NCBI GenBank assembly: GCA_028697875.1
Contig: JAQVEQ010000007.1
Location: 1 to 26,318 of the forward strand
DNA: 26,318 nt
Direction of reading: 5' to 3'
From: Novosphingobium sp.
Lineage (GTDB): Bacteria > Pseudomonadota > Alphaproteobacteria > Sphingomonadales > Sphingomonadaceae
The translations under genes and the position numbers were made by a program. The notes below the pieces were generated by a model. That model did no database searches. It saw only the letters and a list, made by a program, of their open reading frames with translations, and was not told where the DNA came from. Below are positions 7,235 to 15,034 of this stretch, piece after piece; within the stretch, counting starts at the first letter, position 1; each line of letters starts with the position of its first letter.

Positions 7235-8290
7235 TCACGAGAAGAGGGCGTTGAACAGGAAGCCGACCGCGAGGATGCCGCTGCCGACCACGGCGATGAA
7301 GACCGCGATCAACCGCATGCTCAGCACCTTGCGCAGGATGATCATCTCGGGAAACGACAATGCGATCACCGACATCATGAAGGCGAGCACAGTGCCGATT
7401 GCCGCGCCCTTGCCTATCAGCGCCTCGATCACGGGGATGATCCCGGCGGCGTTGGAGTACATCGGGATTCCGAGCAGGACAGCGGCGGGAACGGACCACC
7501 AGGCGTCCGCGCCCATGATGCTGGAAAGGAGTTCGGCCGGCACATAGCCGTGGATCAGGGCCCCGGCGGCGATCCCGGCGATGATCCAGTACCAGACCTT
7601 GCCGACAATCTCCTTCACGGCCTCCCACCCCGCCTCGAAGCGGTCGATCCAGCTGAGATGGTCGCTTTCCAGATCGACTTCGCCCGCGCGCACTTCACGC
7701 ACCCACGGCTCCAGCCAGTGTTCGAGATGCAGGCGGCCGATCACCCAGCCCGAGACGATTGCGACGGACAGGCCGAAGGCCAGATAGGTCAACGCCACTT
7801 TCCAGCCCACCAGCGCAAACAGCAGGCCGAGCGCAACCTCGTTGACCATCGGCGCGGCGATCAGGAACGAGAACGTGACGCCCAACGGCACGCCTGCCGA
7901 AACGAAGCCGACGAACAGCGGCACGGCGGAGCAGGAGCAGAACGGCGTCACGATGCCCAGATGCGCGGCCGCGATGTTGCCAAGCCCCTCGCGCTTGCCC
8001 GCCAGCAGCGCACGGGTACGCCCGGGCGAGAAGAAGCTGCGCACCACGCCCATGGCGAAGACCACCAGCGCCAGCAGCATCAGCACCTTGGGCGTATCGT
8101 AGAAGAAGAACTCGACGGACGCGGCCAGATGGCTACCCGGAGCGATCGGCAATTGCGCAACCAGCCACCGGGCGAAAGGCAGGAGCTGGCGATAGATTGC
8201 GAACCACAAGGCAATCGCGATCGCGAGACCGGCAAACCAGCTGCCTTGCGACTTGCGGAGCTGGCCGAACGATGTGGCGAGGGTGTTCAT
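7235..8290 (-). CDS. DUF318/ArsP-type membrane permease
   Basis: A 351-residue integral membrane protein of about eight segments. The family signature TPFCSCSAVPLFVGFVSAGV lies near residue 115-135, and an intracellular loop with many charges (about 205-230) separates the two halves. The second half repeats the pattern (LLGIPMYSNAAGIIPVIEAL). Relatives include ArsP, which exports trivalent organoarsenicals; others are uncharacterised permeases linked to metalloid or thiol chemistry. Placed between an ArsR regulator with a CVC site and a mini-thioredoxin, it is most likely an efflux protein for arsenic or antimony compounds (inference). The ATG lies one base after the end of the arsR stop, so the two are translationally coupled. 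Confidence 0.88.
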   Translation of the reverse strand: MNTLATSFGQLRKSQGSWFAGLAIAIALWFAIYRQLLPFARWLVAQLPIAPGSHLAASVEFFFYDTPKVLMLLALVVFAMGVVRSFFSPGRTRALLAGKREGLGNIAAAHLGIVTPFCSCSAVPLFVGFVSAGVPLGVTFSFLIAAPMVNEVALGLLFALVGWKVALTYLAFGLSVAIVSGWVIGRLHLEHWLEPWVREVRAGEVDLESDHLSWIDRFEAGWEAVKEIVGKVWYWIIAGIAAGALIHGYVPAELLSSIMGADAWWSVPAAVLLGIPMYSNAAGIIPVIEALIGKGAAIGTVLAFMMSVIALSFPEMIILRKVLSMRLIAVFIAVVGSGILAVGFLFNALFS

Positions 8291-8291
8291 C

Positions 8292-8606
8292 TCAGGCAGC
8301 TTCCCTTTCGCATCGCACTTCGCGCGGGGCAGGGAGCGCCGCGAGGATCGGTTCGATGATCGCCGTCCAGACCGGCGGCAGATCGGGATTCTTTCGATAG
8401 CGCACCCATTGGGCGTCGCGCCGGTCGGTCAACAGGCCCACGTCCTTCAATCGCGACATGTGCCGCGACATCCGGGATTGGGTAACGCCCAGCCTTTCCA
8501 TCAGTTCGCACACGCAATGCTCTTCGCCATCCCAGATCATTTGCAGCGCGCGCAGCCGCGTCGGTTCCGAAAGCGCGCTCAGCAGGTCATCGATTCGCGT
8601 ATCCAT
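8292..8606 (-). CDS. ArsR-family metalloregulator
   Basis: A 104-residue winged-helix repressor beginning MDTRIDDLLSALSEPTRLRAL. The sensor motif is EEHCVCELM, the CVC arrangement of classic As(III)/Sb(III)-responsive ArsR proteins (ELCVCDL in the plasmid R773 type), followed by the recognition helix VTQSRMSRHMSRLKDVGLL. It would repress its own operon until metalloid binding releases it. The frame also allows an ATG at 8618, four residues earlier; I prefer 8606 because the other falls within the inverted repeat that is the likely operator, and the N-terminus then matches the family. No strong ribosome site is seen for either. Confidence 0.9.
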   Translation of the reverse strand: MDTRIDDLLSALSEPTRLRALQMIWDGEEHCVCELMERLGVTQSRMSRHMSRLKDVGLLTDRRDAQWVRYRKNPDLPPVWTAIIEPILAALPAPREVRCEREAA

Positions 8607-8613
8607 GTACCAC

Positions 8614-8639
8614 TGCATATGCGTATATCCGCATATGCA
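8614..8639. promoter_or_regulatory. Operator-like perfect inverted repeat of arsR operon
   Basis: TGCATATGCG at 8614-8623 and CGCATATGCA at 8630-8639 are perfect complements around a 6-base centre TATATC. The site lies directly in front of the arsR coding region, and a second small inverted repeat TTGAC-GCGG-GTCAA (8642-8655) adjoins it and may carry the -35. Twelve-to-ten base palindromes overlapping the promoter are the usual ArsR binding sites, so autoregulation is likely. Confidence 0.75.
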
Positions 8640-8760
8640 CTTTGACGCGGGTCAAGCGAGAGGCAGCCATTGGTTCCTGTTTTCCGCTTGCCGTTCCGCG
8701 TCGGACAGAGGCTGGTTGACGCTGCCGCAAATGTGGCTAGAAGCCCGCAATTCCGCGCAC

Positions 8761-8836
8761 GGGCGGTTAGCTCAGTTGGTAGAGCATCTCGTTTACACCG
8801 AGAGGGTCGGCGGTTCGAGCCCGTCACCGCCCACCA
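8761..8836 (+). tRNA. tRNA-Val, anticodon TAC
   Basis: A complete 76-base cloverleaf including an encoded CCA. Acceptor arms are GGGCGGT (8761-8767) and ACCGCCC (8826-8832), discriminator A, CCA at 8834-8836. The D-loop holds AGCTCAGTTGGTAGAGC; the anticodon stem TCTCG/CGAGA encloses TTTACAC with anticodon TAC at 8794-8796, reading GTA and related Val codons; the T-loop is TTCGAGC. It stands alone, on the plus strand, between the arsR promoter and the rimK-like gene. No repeat of its 3' end was seen in the window, so no sign of an integrated element. Confidence 0.97.
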
Positions 8837-8934
8837 GATTTCGGCGACCGGGCAAATGGCCGGGCGTGGTGTGCGCGGAAATCTCCCAGACATAGCGAAG
8901 TGCGAATTCGATGCGGGTGACGGCTCCATCTGAA

Positions 8935-9831
8935 TCATAGCCTGAAGGCGATGAAGTCGAGGATTTCCGCGGCGATGTTCATGTCGCAACAGGATTCGAT
9001 CCCCTCGAAGCCGGGTGAGCTGTTGGCTTCGCAAATCTTGTAACCGTCCTGATCGAACAGGAGGTCGATGCCAGCGATGTCGAGGCCCAGCAAACGCGCG
9101 CTTTCCAGCGCCAGCCATTCCGCGCCGCGATCCGGCTTGAACGGAAGGACATCGCCCCCCATGCTGAAATTGGCCTTGAACCCGCCATCCTTCGCCCGCC
9201 GTTCCATTGCGGCGACCACGCGCCCCCCGATGACCAGCATGCGAATGTCGCGCCCGCGGCTAGGTTCGATGAATTCCTGGAAGATGAGGTTGGCGTTCGA
9301 CTGGGTGGCGCGCAGAAGTTCCAGCAGGTCTTCGAAGCTCCGGCGGTTTTCGCAGAGGAAAACACCGCTTCCCTGACTGCCGCTGAGCGTCTTGACCACG
9401 ACCGGGAAACCGAGTGCCTTCTCGACCAGTCCGTGATCGATCGGAAACTTCGCCAGCATGGTTTTCGGGATCGGCAGTTTTGCCCTGGAAAGGAGCTGGT
9501 GCGTGTAGAGCTTGTCGCGCACCGTTTCGACGGACACCGATGAATTGAAGGTCGGTACTTTCAACCGTTCCAGTTGCCGGATGATCGAGAGGGCGAAGTA
9601 GGTCGTGCCGGCTCCCATGCGTGGAAGAAGTACGTCGGGCAGGGGTTCGACACTGGCGTCGATCATCACGGAGCGGTCGTTGTCGGAACTTACCAGCAAT
9701 TCGAACTGTTCGGGCTGGAAGACATGGACCGAGTGGCCCTTTTCCGCTCCGACATCGATAAAGCGTTGCACTTCATAAGCTTCGGGCTTCAGCCCGGTGG
9801 CCGAGTCCTTGTACAGGAGCCAAACGTTCAT
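8935..9831 (-). CDS. RimK-like ATP-grasp ligase
   Basis: A 298-residue ATP-grasp enzyme of the RimK / alpha-L-glutamate ligase group, which form an amide bond between a carboxylate and an amino acid through an acyl phosphate. Seen: an N-terminal pre-ATP domain (1-100), the ATP-lid block FPVVVKTLSGSQGSGVFL near 140-158, FQEFIEPSRGRDIRMLVIGG near 188-207, and the metal-binding end CEANSSPGFEGIE near 268-280. Whether the acceptor is ribosomal protein S6, a cofactor or a small peptide cannot be read. It is monocistronic on the minus strand between the tRNA and tlpA. Its start ATG at 9831 is supported by the beta-strand opening MNVWLLYKD. Confidence 0.88.
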   Translation of the reverse strand: MNVWLLYKDSATGLKPEAYEVQRFIDVGAEKGHSVHVFQPEQFELLVSSDNDRSVMIDASVEPLPDVLLPRMGAGTTYFALSIIRQLERLKVPTFNSSVSVETVRDKLYTHQLLSRAKLPIPKTMLAKFPIDHGLVEKALGFPVVVKTLSGSQGSGVFLCENRRSFEDLLELLRATQSNANLIFQEFIEPSRGRDIRMLVIGGRVVAAMERRAKDGGFKANFSMGGDVLPFKPDRGAEWLALESARLLGLDIAGIDLLFDQDGYKICEANSSPGFEGIESCCDMNIAAEILDFIAFRL

Positions 9832-9893
9832 CGCCGCGCCCTTGCCTTACGCGCGGGCGGACTGCGCCGGCGCTTCTGTTAGCCATGTGAAAT

Positions 9894-9937
9894 CCGGGGC
9901 GATGGCAAGCCTATGCCATGGCCGCGATTCGCCCCGG
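9894..9937. other. Nested inverted repeats between tlpA and the rimK-like gene
   Basis: CCGGGGCGA (9894-9902) pairs with TCGCCCCGG (9929-9937), and inside it ATGGCA (9902-9907) pairs with TGCCAT (9914-9919). It lies 63 bases upstream of the rimK-like start and about 120 after the tlpA stop (both genes on the minus strand). It could terminate tlpA transcription or form a structure in the rimK leader. There is no T run in either direction. Confidence 0.4.
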
Positions 9938-10055
9938 GGACGGCGATCCGTGGCGGTTGGCGATTACACCAATGTGACTGTCTCGAGCGGCGGGCCGAAT
10001 GCATCGTTGGCAGAATGCCGAGTGCGGCGGTGTCCGGCAATCGGCCCAGGCCTCT

Positions 10056-10652
10056 TCAGGCGCCGCCTCCCTGCGCTTCGGCCACCAGCGCCCGCGCTTT
10101 CTCGCCCGACCAATCCAGATCGCCCGCGATGCGCCATACTTCGCGGCCCTTGGCGTCGTACAGCACCGACAGGGGCAGGTTTGCGCCGCCATAGTGGAAG
10201 GCAAGGTCGTTTTCCGGGTCCAGCCACGGTTCGAGATGGGCAAACTTCTTTTCCGCGAAGAAGGGGGCTACCCTTTCCGCGCCCTGCATGTCCTGGCTCA
10301 CCGTGACGACGCGCAGCTTGCCCGCCATGTCGCCCGCCAGCCCGTCGAGCAGGGGCATTTCGGTGACGCAGGGCGCGCACCAAGTGGCCCACAGGTTCAC
10401 CAGCACCGGCGTGCCTTTCAGGTCGGGCAGGCGCAGTTTGCCGCCTGCCGGGTCGCCGACCGTGAAATCGGGCATTTCGCTGCCCGCATGGCTGCGGTCG
10501 GGCATGCCGCTTGGCACTTGTTTGCCTGCCGCATCAGCCGCCGGTTGCGCAGGCGGCTCGCTTTGCCTATCGCAGCCGCCGATTGATAGGGCGAGGCCCG
10601 GGACGGCAAGTGTGAGCGACAGCGAGATTAATCGGGACGGCAATCGGGCCAC
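10056..10652 (-). CDS. TlpA-like thioredoxin lipoprotein
   Basis: A membrane-anchored periplasmic thiol-disulfide protein of about 198 residues. The N-terminus is a lipoprotein signal (LTLAVPGLALSIGGC, lipobox SIGGC near residue 27), then a Ala/Pro-rich spacer and a thioredoxin fold with the redox site WATWCAPC and the conserved opening PDFTVGDPAGGKLRLPDLKG. Such proteins reduce cysteines of extracytoplasmic partners, for example apocytochrome c or the CuA site of oxidase (family knowledge; target here unknown). The start is taken as GTG at 10652, preceded by GGAG nine bases upstream; the open frame extends further back only as antisense of argH. It is divergent from argH with about 19 bases between starts. 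Confidence 0.85.
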   Translation of the reverse strand: MARLPSRLISLSLTLAVPGLALSIGGCDRQSEPPAQPAADAAGKQVPSGMPDRSHAGSEMPDFTVGDPAGGKLRLPDLKGTPVLVNLWATWCAPCVTEMPLLDGLAGDMAGKLRVVTVSQDMQGAERVAPFFAEKKFAHLEPWLDPENDLAFHYGGANLPLSVLYDAKGREVWRIAGDLDWSGEKARALVAEAQGGGA

Positions 10653-10671
10653 GGCGGCAGGCTCCAACCAG

Positions 10672-12048
10672 ATGTGGGGTGGCAGGTTCGCCGAAGGGCC
10701 TAGCGCGATCATGCGCGAAATCAATGCCTCGATCCCCTTCGACAAGGCGCTTTGGCGGCAGGACATCGCCGCGTCCAAGGCCCACGTCGCCATGCTGGGC
10801 GCGCAAGGGATCGTTTCGTCCCAGGACATGGCCGCGATCACCGAAGGGCTGAACAAGGTCGCCGGCGAGTACGAAGCCAACGGCGTGCCCGAGGACTGGG
10901 ACCTCGAAGACATCCACATGACCACCGAAAGCCGCCTTGCCGAACTGATCGGCGCGGCGGCGGGGCGGCTGCACACCGCGCGCAGCCGCAACGACCAGGT
11001 GGCGACCGATTTCCGGCTGTGGGTGCGCGATGCCATGGATCAGGCCGACGCCGGACTGGAAGCGCTCCAGCGCGCGCTGGTCGTGCGCGCCGGGGAACAC
11101 GCCGATTCCATCATGCCCGGCTTCACGCACTTGCAGACCGCGCAGCCGGTGACGCTGGGCCATCACCTGATGGCCTATTACGAGATGATCCGGCGCGACC
11201 GTTCGCGCTTTGCCGATGCGCGGGTGCGGATGAACGAATGCCCGCTGGGCTCGGCGGCGCTGGCGGGGACGGGCTTTCCCATCGACCGCGCGGCGACGGC
11301 CGGCGCGCTCGGTTTCGACAAGCCGACCGACAACAGCCTCGATTCCGTGTCCGACCGCGATTTCGCGCTCGATTACCTGCAGGCCGCCGCGCAATGCTCG
11401 CTCCACCTGTCGCGACTGGCGGAAGAGTTCATCATCTGGGCCAGCCAGCCGTTCGGATTCGTTGCATTGCCCGATGCGCTGAGCACCGGCAGCTCGATCA
11501 TGCCGCAGAAGAAGAACCCCGACGCGGCGGAGCTGGTGCGTGGCCATGCCGGACGGATCGTTGGCTGCCTGACCAGCCTGACCATCACGATGAAGGGCCT
11601 GCCGCTCGCCTATTCGAAGGACATGCAGGACGACAAGCCGCCGGTGTTCGAGGCGGCGGGGCTGCTCGGCCTGTCGATCGCGGCGATGACCGGGATGGTG
11701 GCGGACAGCACGTTCCGCACCGGACGGATGCGGCAGGCGGCGGAGCTGGGCTATGCCACGGCGACCGACCTTGCCGACTGGCTGGTGCGGCAGGCGGACA
11801 TTCCCTTTCGCGAGGCGCACCATATCACCGGCGCTGCCGTGAAGCTGGCTGAAAGCCAGGGCAAGGCGCTGGACGAACTGACGCTGGACGAGCTCAAGGC
11901 CATCGACGCGCGGATCGACGAACGGGTCTATGCCGCGCTGTCGGTCGAAGCGTCGGTTGCCGCGCGCTGCAGTCATGGCGGAACCGCGCCGGAACAGGTA
12001 AGGTTGCGCGTGGCCGATGCGCGCCGTGCGCTCGGTATGGAGGGCTGA
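10672..12048 (+). CDS. argH: Argininosuccinate lyase
   Basis: Splits argininosuccinate into arginine and fumarate, the last step of arginine synthesis; a cytoplasmic homotetramer of the fumarase/aspartase superfamily. Signature blocks are MWGGRF at the start, TARSRNDQVATDF, the catalytic-His block FTHLQTAQPVT, and the mobile loop GSSIMPQKKNPDAAELVRG. At 458 residues it matches the family. The ATG at 10672 is favoured by this length; an in-frame GTG at 10612 would add 20 residues and would overlap the 5' end of the divergent tlpA. It is followed two bases later by the small lipoprotein and then lysA, an order common in alphaproteobacteria. Confidence 0.97.
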   Translation: MWGGRFAEGPSAIMREINASIPFDKALWRQDIAASKAHVAMLGAQGIVSSQDMAAITEGLNKVAGEYEANGVPEDWDLEDIHMTTESRLAELIGAAAGRLHTARSRNDQVATDFRLWVRDAMDQADAGLEALQRALVVRAGEHADSIMPGFTHLQTAQPVTLGHHLMAYYEMIRRDRSRFADARVRMNECPLGSAALAGTGFPIDRAATAGALGFDKPTDNSLDSVSDRDFALDYLQAAAQCSLHLSRLAEEFIIWASQPFGFVALPDALSTGSSIMPQKKNPDAAELVRGHAGRIVGCLTSLTITMKGLPLAYSKDMQDDKPPVFEAAGLLGLSIAAMTGMVADSTFRTGRMRQAAELGYATATDLADWLVRQADIPFREAHHITGAAVKLAESQGKALDELTLDELKAIDARIDERVYAALSVEASVAARCSHGGTAPEQVRLRVADARRALGMEG

Positions 12049-12050
12049 CG

Positions 12051-12290
12051 ATGCGCCGCCTGATCGCCGCGATGCTGCTGACCGCGCTGGCCGCTTGCGG
12101 AACGCAAGGGCCGCTCAAGCCCGCCAAGGGCCATGACCTGCCGCCTGCCCCCTATGGCGCCGACCAGCCCAAGGATTCCGAGGAATTGCTGGAACCGAGA
12201 GTGCAGGCCGACCCTGGCCGCAGTGTCGAACTGCGCAAGCGTTCCGAAGAGCGCGAGGAGGATCCCTTCGACCTCCCGCCCGAAGGTTAA
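12051..12290 (+). CDS. Small lipoprotein, LptM/YifL-like
   Basis: A 79-residue lipoprotein: signal MRRLIAAMLLTALAAC with lipobox LAAC and mature Cys at residue 16, then GTQGPLKPAKG, which matches the CGxxGPL(x)nP opening of the LptM (formerly YifL) family. LptM helps mature the LptDE lipopolysaccharide translocon in enterobacteria. The rest is short, polar and acidic (RSEEREEDPFDLPPEG) and probably disordered. It sits two bases after argH and nine before lysA, so it is co-transcribed; this argH-lipoprotein-lysA arrangement is recurrent in alphaproteobacteria. Assignment to LptM rests on a short motif and is moderate. Confidence 0.8.
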   Translation: MRRLIAAMLLTALAACGTQGPLKPAKGHDLPPAPYGADQPKDSEELLEPRVQADPGRSVELRKRSEEREEDPFDLPPEG

Positions 12291-12299
12291 GACTGTCCG

Positions 12300-13562
12300 A
12301 TGGATCATTTTCAGTTGAAGAATGGCGTCCTCCATGCCGAGGACGTGCCGCTCGACCGCATCGCCGCCGAAGTCGGCACGCCGGTCTACGTCTATTCGCG
12401 CGCCACGCTGACGCGCCATGCCCGCGTCTTCCGCGAGGCGCTGTCGGTGCTGCCGCGCATTCACCTGGCCTTCGCGGTCAAGTCCAACCCCAATATCGCC
12501 GTGCTCAGCGTGCTGAAGGGCGAAGGCTATGGCGCGGATGTGGTGTCCGAAGGCGAAATGAACCGCGCCCTGGCGGCGGGCATGCCGGCGGCTGACATCG
12601 TCTTTTCGGGCGTGGGCAAGAGCCGGCGCGAGCTGACCGCCGCGGTGCAGGCGGGAATCGGGCAGTTCAATCTCGAAAGCGAGGAAGAAGGCGTCGAACT
12701 GGCGCAGATCGCCGCGTCGCTGGGCAAGGTGGCGACCTGCGCGTTGCGCGTGAACCCCAATGTCGATGCCAGGACCCACGCCAAGATCTCGACCGGCAAG
12801 GCGGAAAACAAGTTCGGCGTCGCCTATGACCGGGCGGCGGGGATCTATGCCCGGCTTTCCGCGCTGGAGGGGCTGAACATGCGCGGGCTGGCCGTGCATA
12901 TCGGCAGCCAGATCAGCGATCTCGAACCTTCGCGCCAGGCCTTCGCCAAGATGGGCGAGCTGATGCGCGAGATACGCACACAGGGGTTCCCTGTCAGTCA
13001 TATGGACCTCGGCGGGGGGCTCGGCGTGCCGTACAAGGGGGGTGAACAGCTTCCCACGCCGGAAGACTATGCGGCGGTGGTGGCCGGCGTGACGAAGGAC
13101 TGGGACGCGACGATCATGTTCGAACCCGGCCGCGTCATCACCGGCAACGCGGGCGTGCTCGTCACCGAAGTGATCCGGGTGAAGCAGGGCGTGAACGTAC
13201 CGTTCGTAGTGGTCGATGCCGCCATGAACGACCTTGCGCGGCCCGCGATGTACGATGCGTGGCACGATTTCGCGGCGGTCCGCCCGACCGGCGAGACCAT
13301 GGTCGCCAATATCGTCGGCCCGATCTGCGAAAGCTCCGACACCTTTGCCATGGGCCGCACGATCGATGCGGTGAAGGCGGGCGATCTCGGCGTGTTCCGC
13401 ACGGCCGGGGCCTATGGCGCGACCATGGCCAACACTTACAACAGCCGCCCGCTGGTGCCCGAAGTGATGGTCGACGGCGACCGCTGGGCGATCGTGGCCG
13501 AACGGATCGAACCGGCCGCCGTGCTTGCGGCCGAACGCATACCGGACTGGCTGACCGCGTGA
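12300..13562 (+). CDS. lysA: Diaminopimelate decarboxylase
   Basis: Decarboxylates meso-diaminopimelate to L-lysine with PLP, the last step of lysine synthesis. The 420-residue protein is a fold III decarboxylase: PLP lysine Lys61 in AFAVKSNPN, HIGSQISDL, the glycine loop DLGGGLGVPY, phosphate site EPGRVITGNAG, and the second-subunit Cys in GPICESSDTFA, then YGATMANTYNSRP near the C-terminus. The ATG at 12300 lies nine bases after the lipoprotein stop. The TGA stop overlaps the GTG start of the next gene (GTGA), pointing to translational coupling. Confidence 0.97.
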   Translation: MDHFQLKNGVLHAEDVPLDRIAAEVGTPVYVYSRATLTRHARVFREALSVLPRIHLAFAVKSNPNIAVLSVLKGEGYGADVVSEGEMNRALAAGMPAADIVFSGVGKSRRELTAAVQAGIGQFNLESEEEGVELAQIAASLGKVATCALRVNPNVDARTHAKISTGKAENKFGVAYDRAAGIYARLSALEGLNMRGLAVHIGSQISDLEPSRQAFAKMGELMREIRTQGFPVSHMDLGGGLGVPYKGGEQLPTPEDYAAVVAGVTKDWDATIMFEPGRVITGNAGVLVTEVIRVKQGVNVPFVVVDAAMNDLARPAMYDAWHDFAAVRPTGETMVANIVGPICESSDTFAMGRTIDAVKAGDLGVFRTAGAYGATMANTYNSRPLVPEVMVDGDRWAIVAERIEPAAVLAAERIPDWLTA

Positions 13563-14332
13563 GGAGCTTGCCGCTCTTCCATCGCGTGGCGGGACAGCGC
13601 GTGGTTGTCCTGGGCGATGGCGTGGCGGCGGAAGCGAAGCGGCGGCTGGTCGAACGGGCGGGGGGCATCCCCGTCGCCGAGACCGAGGCGCATGGCGCGC
13701 GGCTGGCGTTCGTGGCGCTGGAGGACGAGCGCGAGGCGAAGCAGGCGGTCATGCGGCTGAAGCACCTCGGCCTGCTGGTGAACGTCACCGACCGGCCCGA
13801 CTTGTGCGATTTTACCGTGCCGAGCATTCTCGACCGCGATCCCGTGCTGCTGGCGATCGGGACCGATGGCGCATCGGCGGGGCTGGCCAAGGCGCTGCGC
13901 CTGCGGCTCGAACGGCTGTTGCCGCAAGGGCTGGGGGCGCTGGCCGATGCCTTGCAGGCGGCGCGGGCCGCATTGCGGGAACGCTGGCCCGATGCGGGCG
14001 AACGCCGCCGGGCGCTCGACGAGGCGCTGGGCGAGGGCGGCACGCTCGACCCCTTGCGCGACGGGGCCGGCGATGCCGTACCCGCGTGGCTGGAAGGCAA
14101 GGCCGGCACCATGCCTGCCGGACGGCACGAGATCGTTATCTCCAGCCATGATCCCGAAGACCTGACCTTGCGCCAGGCGCGGCTGCTCGGTTCGGCCGAT
14201 ACGATCCTGCACGATCCGGCGCTGCCCGCCGCGATCCTCGACCGCGCGCGGGCCGATGCGCAGCGCATTGCCCTGCCGCTTGCCGGACCGGAACCCGCAG
14301 GTCTCGTGATCGTCTTGCGCTGGGCCGAGTGA
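13559..14332 (+). CDS. Siroheme synthase-type protein (precorrin-2 dehydrogenase)
   Basis: A 257-residue protein. The first ~130 residues match the CysG N-terminal / Met8 / SirC family: a nucleotide site QRVVVLGDGVAAEAKRRL at 13-30, LVNVTDRPDLCDFTVPSILD around 75-91 (D81-L82-C83-D84-F85), and IGTDGASAGLAKALRLRLE. This family oxidises precorrin-2 to sirohydrochlorin with NAD and inserts iron, giving siroheme for sulfite and nitrite reductases. An Ala-rich helical region follows. The last ~65 residues (191-257), EIVISSHDPEDLTLRQARLL onward, look like the opening of a uroporphyrinogen III methyltransferase domain that then stops, with the GAGPGD loop lost. The GTG start overlaps the lysA stop. 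Confidence 0.82.
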   Translation: MRSLPLFHRVAGQRVVVLGDGVAAEAKRRLVERAGGIPVAETEAHGARLAFVALEDEREAKQAVMRLKHLGLLVNVTDRPDLCDFTVPSILDRDPVLLAIGTDGASAGLAKALRLRLERLLPQGLGALADALQAARAALRERWPDAGERRRALDEALGEGGTLDPLRDGAGDAVPAWLEGKAGTMPAGRHEIVISSHDPEDLTLRQARLLGSADTILHDPALPAAILDRARADAQRIALPLAGPEPAGLVIVLRWAE

Positions 14333-14566
14333 TTGCCGGGCGCGGAGGGCACTGTCACCTTTCGTGGAACGGAATACGGTGCATTTCCCTCGAACATTTC
14401 TAATAAATAACAAGCACTTGTATGGAATCCGCGTAACCTTTGCCAAGCGCTGTCTCGCGGCTTGCGCAAGGGGGCGGATGAAGGGGCTTGCACTGTGCAT
14501 GGTGTGGCCCGGATCGCAGAAACGGGCCGTGTAGGAAAACGGTATGTCTTCCTGCGTTCCGCCGCG

Positions 14567-15034
14567 TCAGAAGGCCGAACCGGCCAGCGCGTCGATCGCG
14601 CCTTGCAGGATGACAGCGGCGGCAGCCGAATCGATCCGCTCGGCGCGCTTCGCCCGGCTCATGTCCTGTTCGATCAGCCCGCGTTCGGCGCTGGCAGTGG
14701 ACCAGCGTTCGTCCCACAGCAGGATCGGCAGGCCAAGCGCTTCGAGATTGCGGGCGAAGGCGCGCGATGCCTGGGCGCGCGGCCCGGCGCTGCCGTCCAT
14801 GTTGAGCGGCAGGCCGATGACGATGCCCTTGACCGTGCGTTCCGCGACCAGCGCTTCGAGCGCCGCCTTGTCGCGCGAGAACTTGCCCCGGGGCAGGGTC
14901 TTGCCCGGCGAGGCGAAGCGCCAGCCCGCATCGCAGAAGGCGGTGCCGATGGTCTTGGTGCCGGGATCGAGCCCGATCAGGACGCCGCCGCCGGGCAGGG
15001 CGTCCCTGAATTCGAGAGCGGACTGGGTAATCAC
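14567..15034 (-). CDS. ruvX: RuvX/YqgF resolvase-like nuclease
   Basis: A 155-residue RNase H-fold protein of the YqgF family, put forward as a Holliday junction resolvase and as the nuclease that trims the 5' end of pre-16S rRNA. Seen: first metal Asp in IGLDPGTKTIG (Asp23), VKGIVIGLPLNMDGSAGPRAQ, LWDERWSTASAER with the second acidic cluster, and the last Asp in RIDSAAAAVILQ. I chose GTG at 15034 because GGAAGGA lies seven bases ahead and GTGA overlaps the stop of the upstream hydrolase; an ATG at 15049 (five residues more) is possible but has no good ribosome site. It is the last gene of the pyrE-to-ruvX block. Confidence 0.9.
   Translation of the reverse strand: MITQSALEFRDALPGGGVLIGLDPGTKTIGTAFCDAGWRFASPGKTLPRGKFSRDKAALEALVAERTVKGIVIGLPLNMDGSAGPRAQASRAFARNLEALGLPILLWDERWSTASAERGLIEQDMSRAKRAERIDSAAAAVILQGAIDALAGSAF

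Noticed and set aside
8761..8836. tRNA-Val as integration site of a mobile element
   Set aside because: No integrase, no repeated tRNA 3' end and no change in gene character nearby.
10653..11036. N-terminal extension of the TlpA-like protein to an ATG at 11036
   Set aside because: The extra 128 residues are antisense of argH, while a lipoprotein signal peptide begins naturally near 10652.
14333..14566. Possible small RNA or gene in the AT-richer gap between the siroheme gene and ruvX
   Set aside because: The two neighbours are convergent, so the stretch is a 3' region; I see no convincing promoter, hairpin with T run or ORF.
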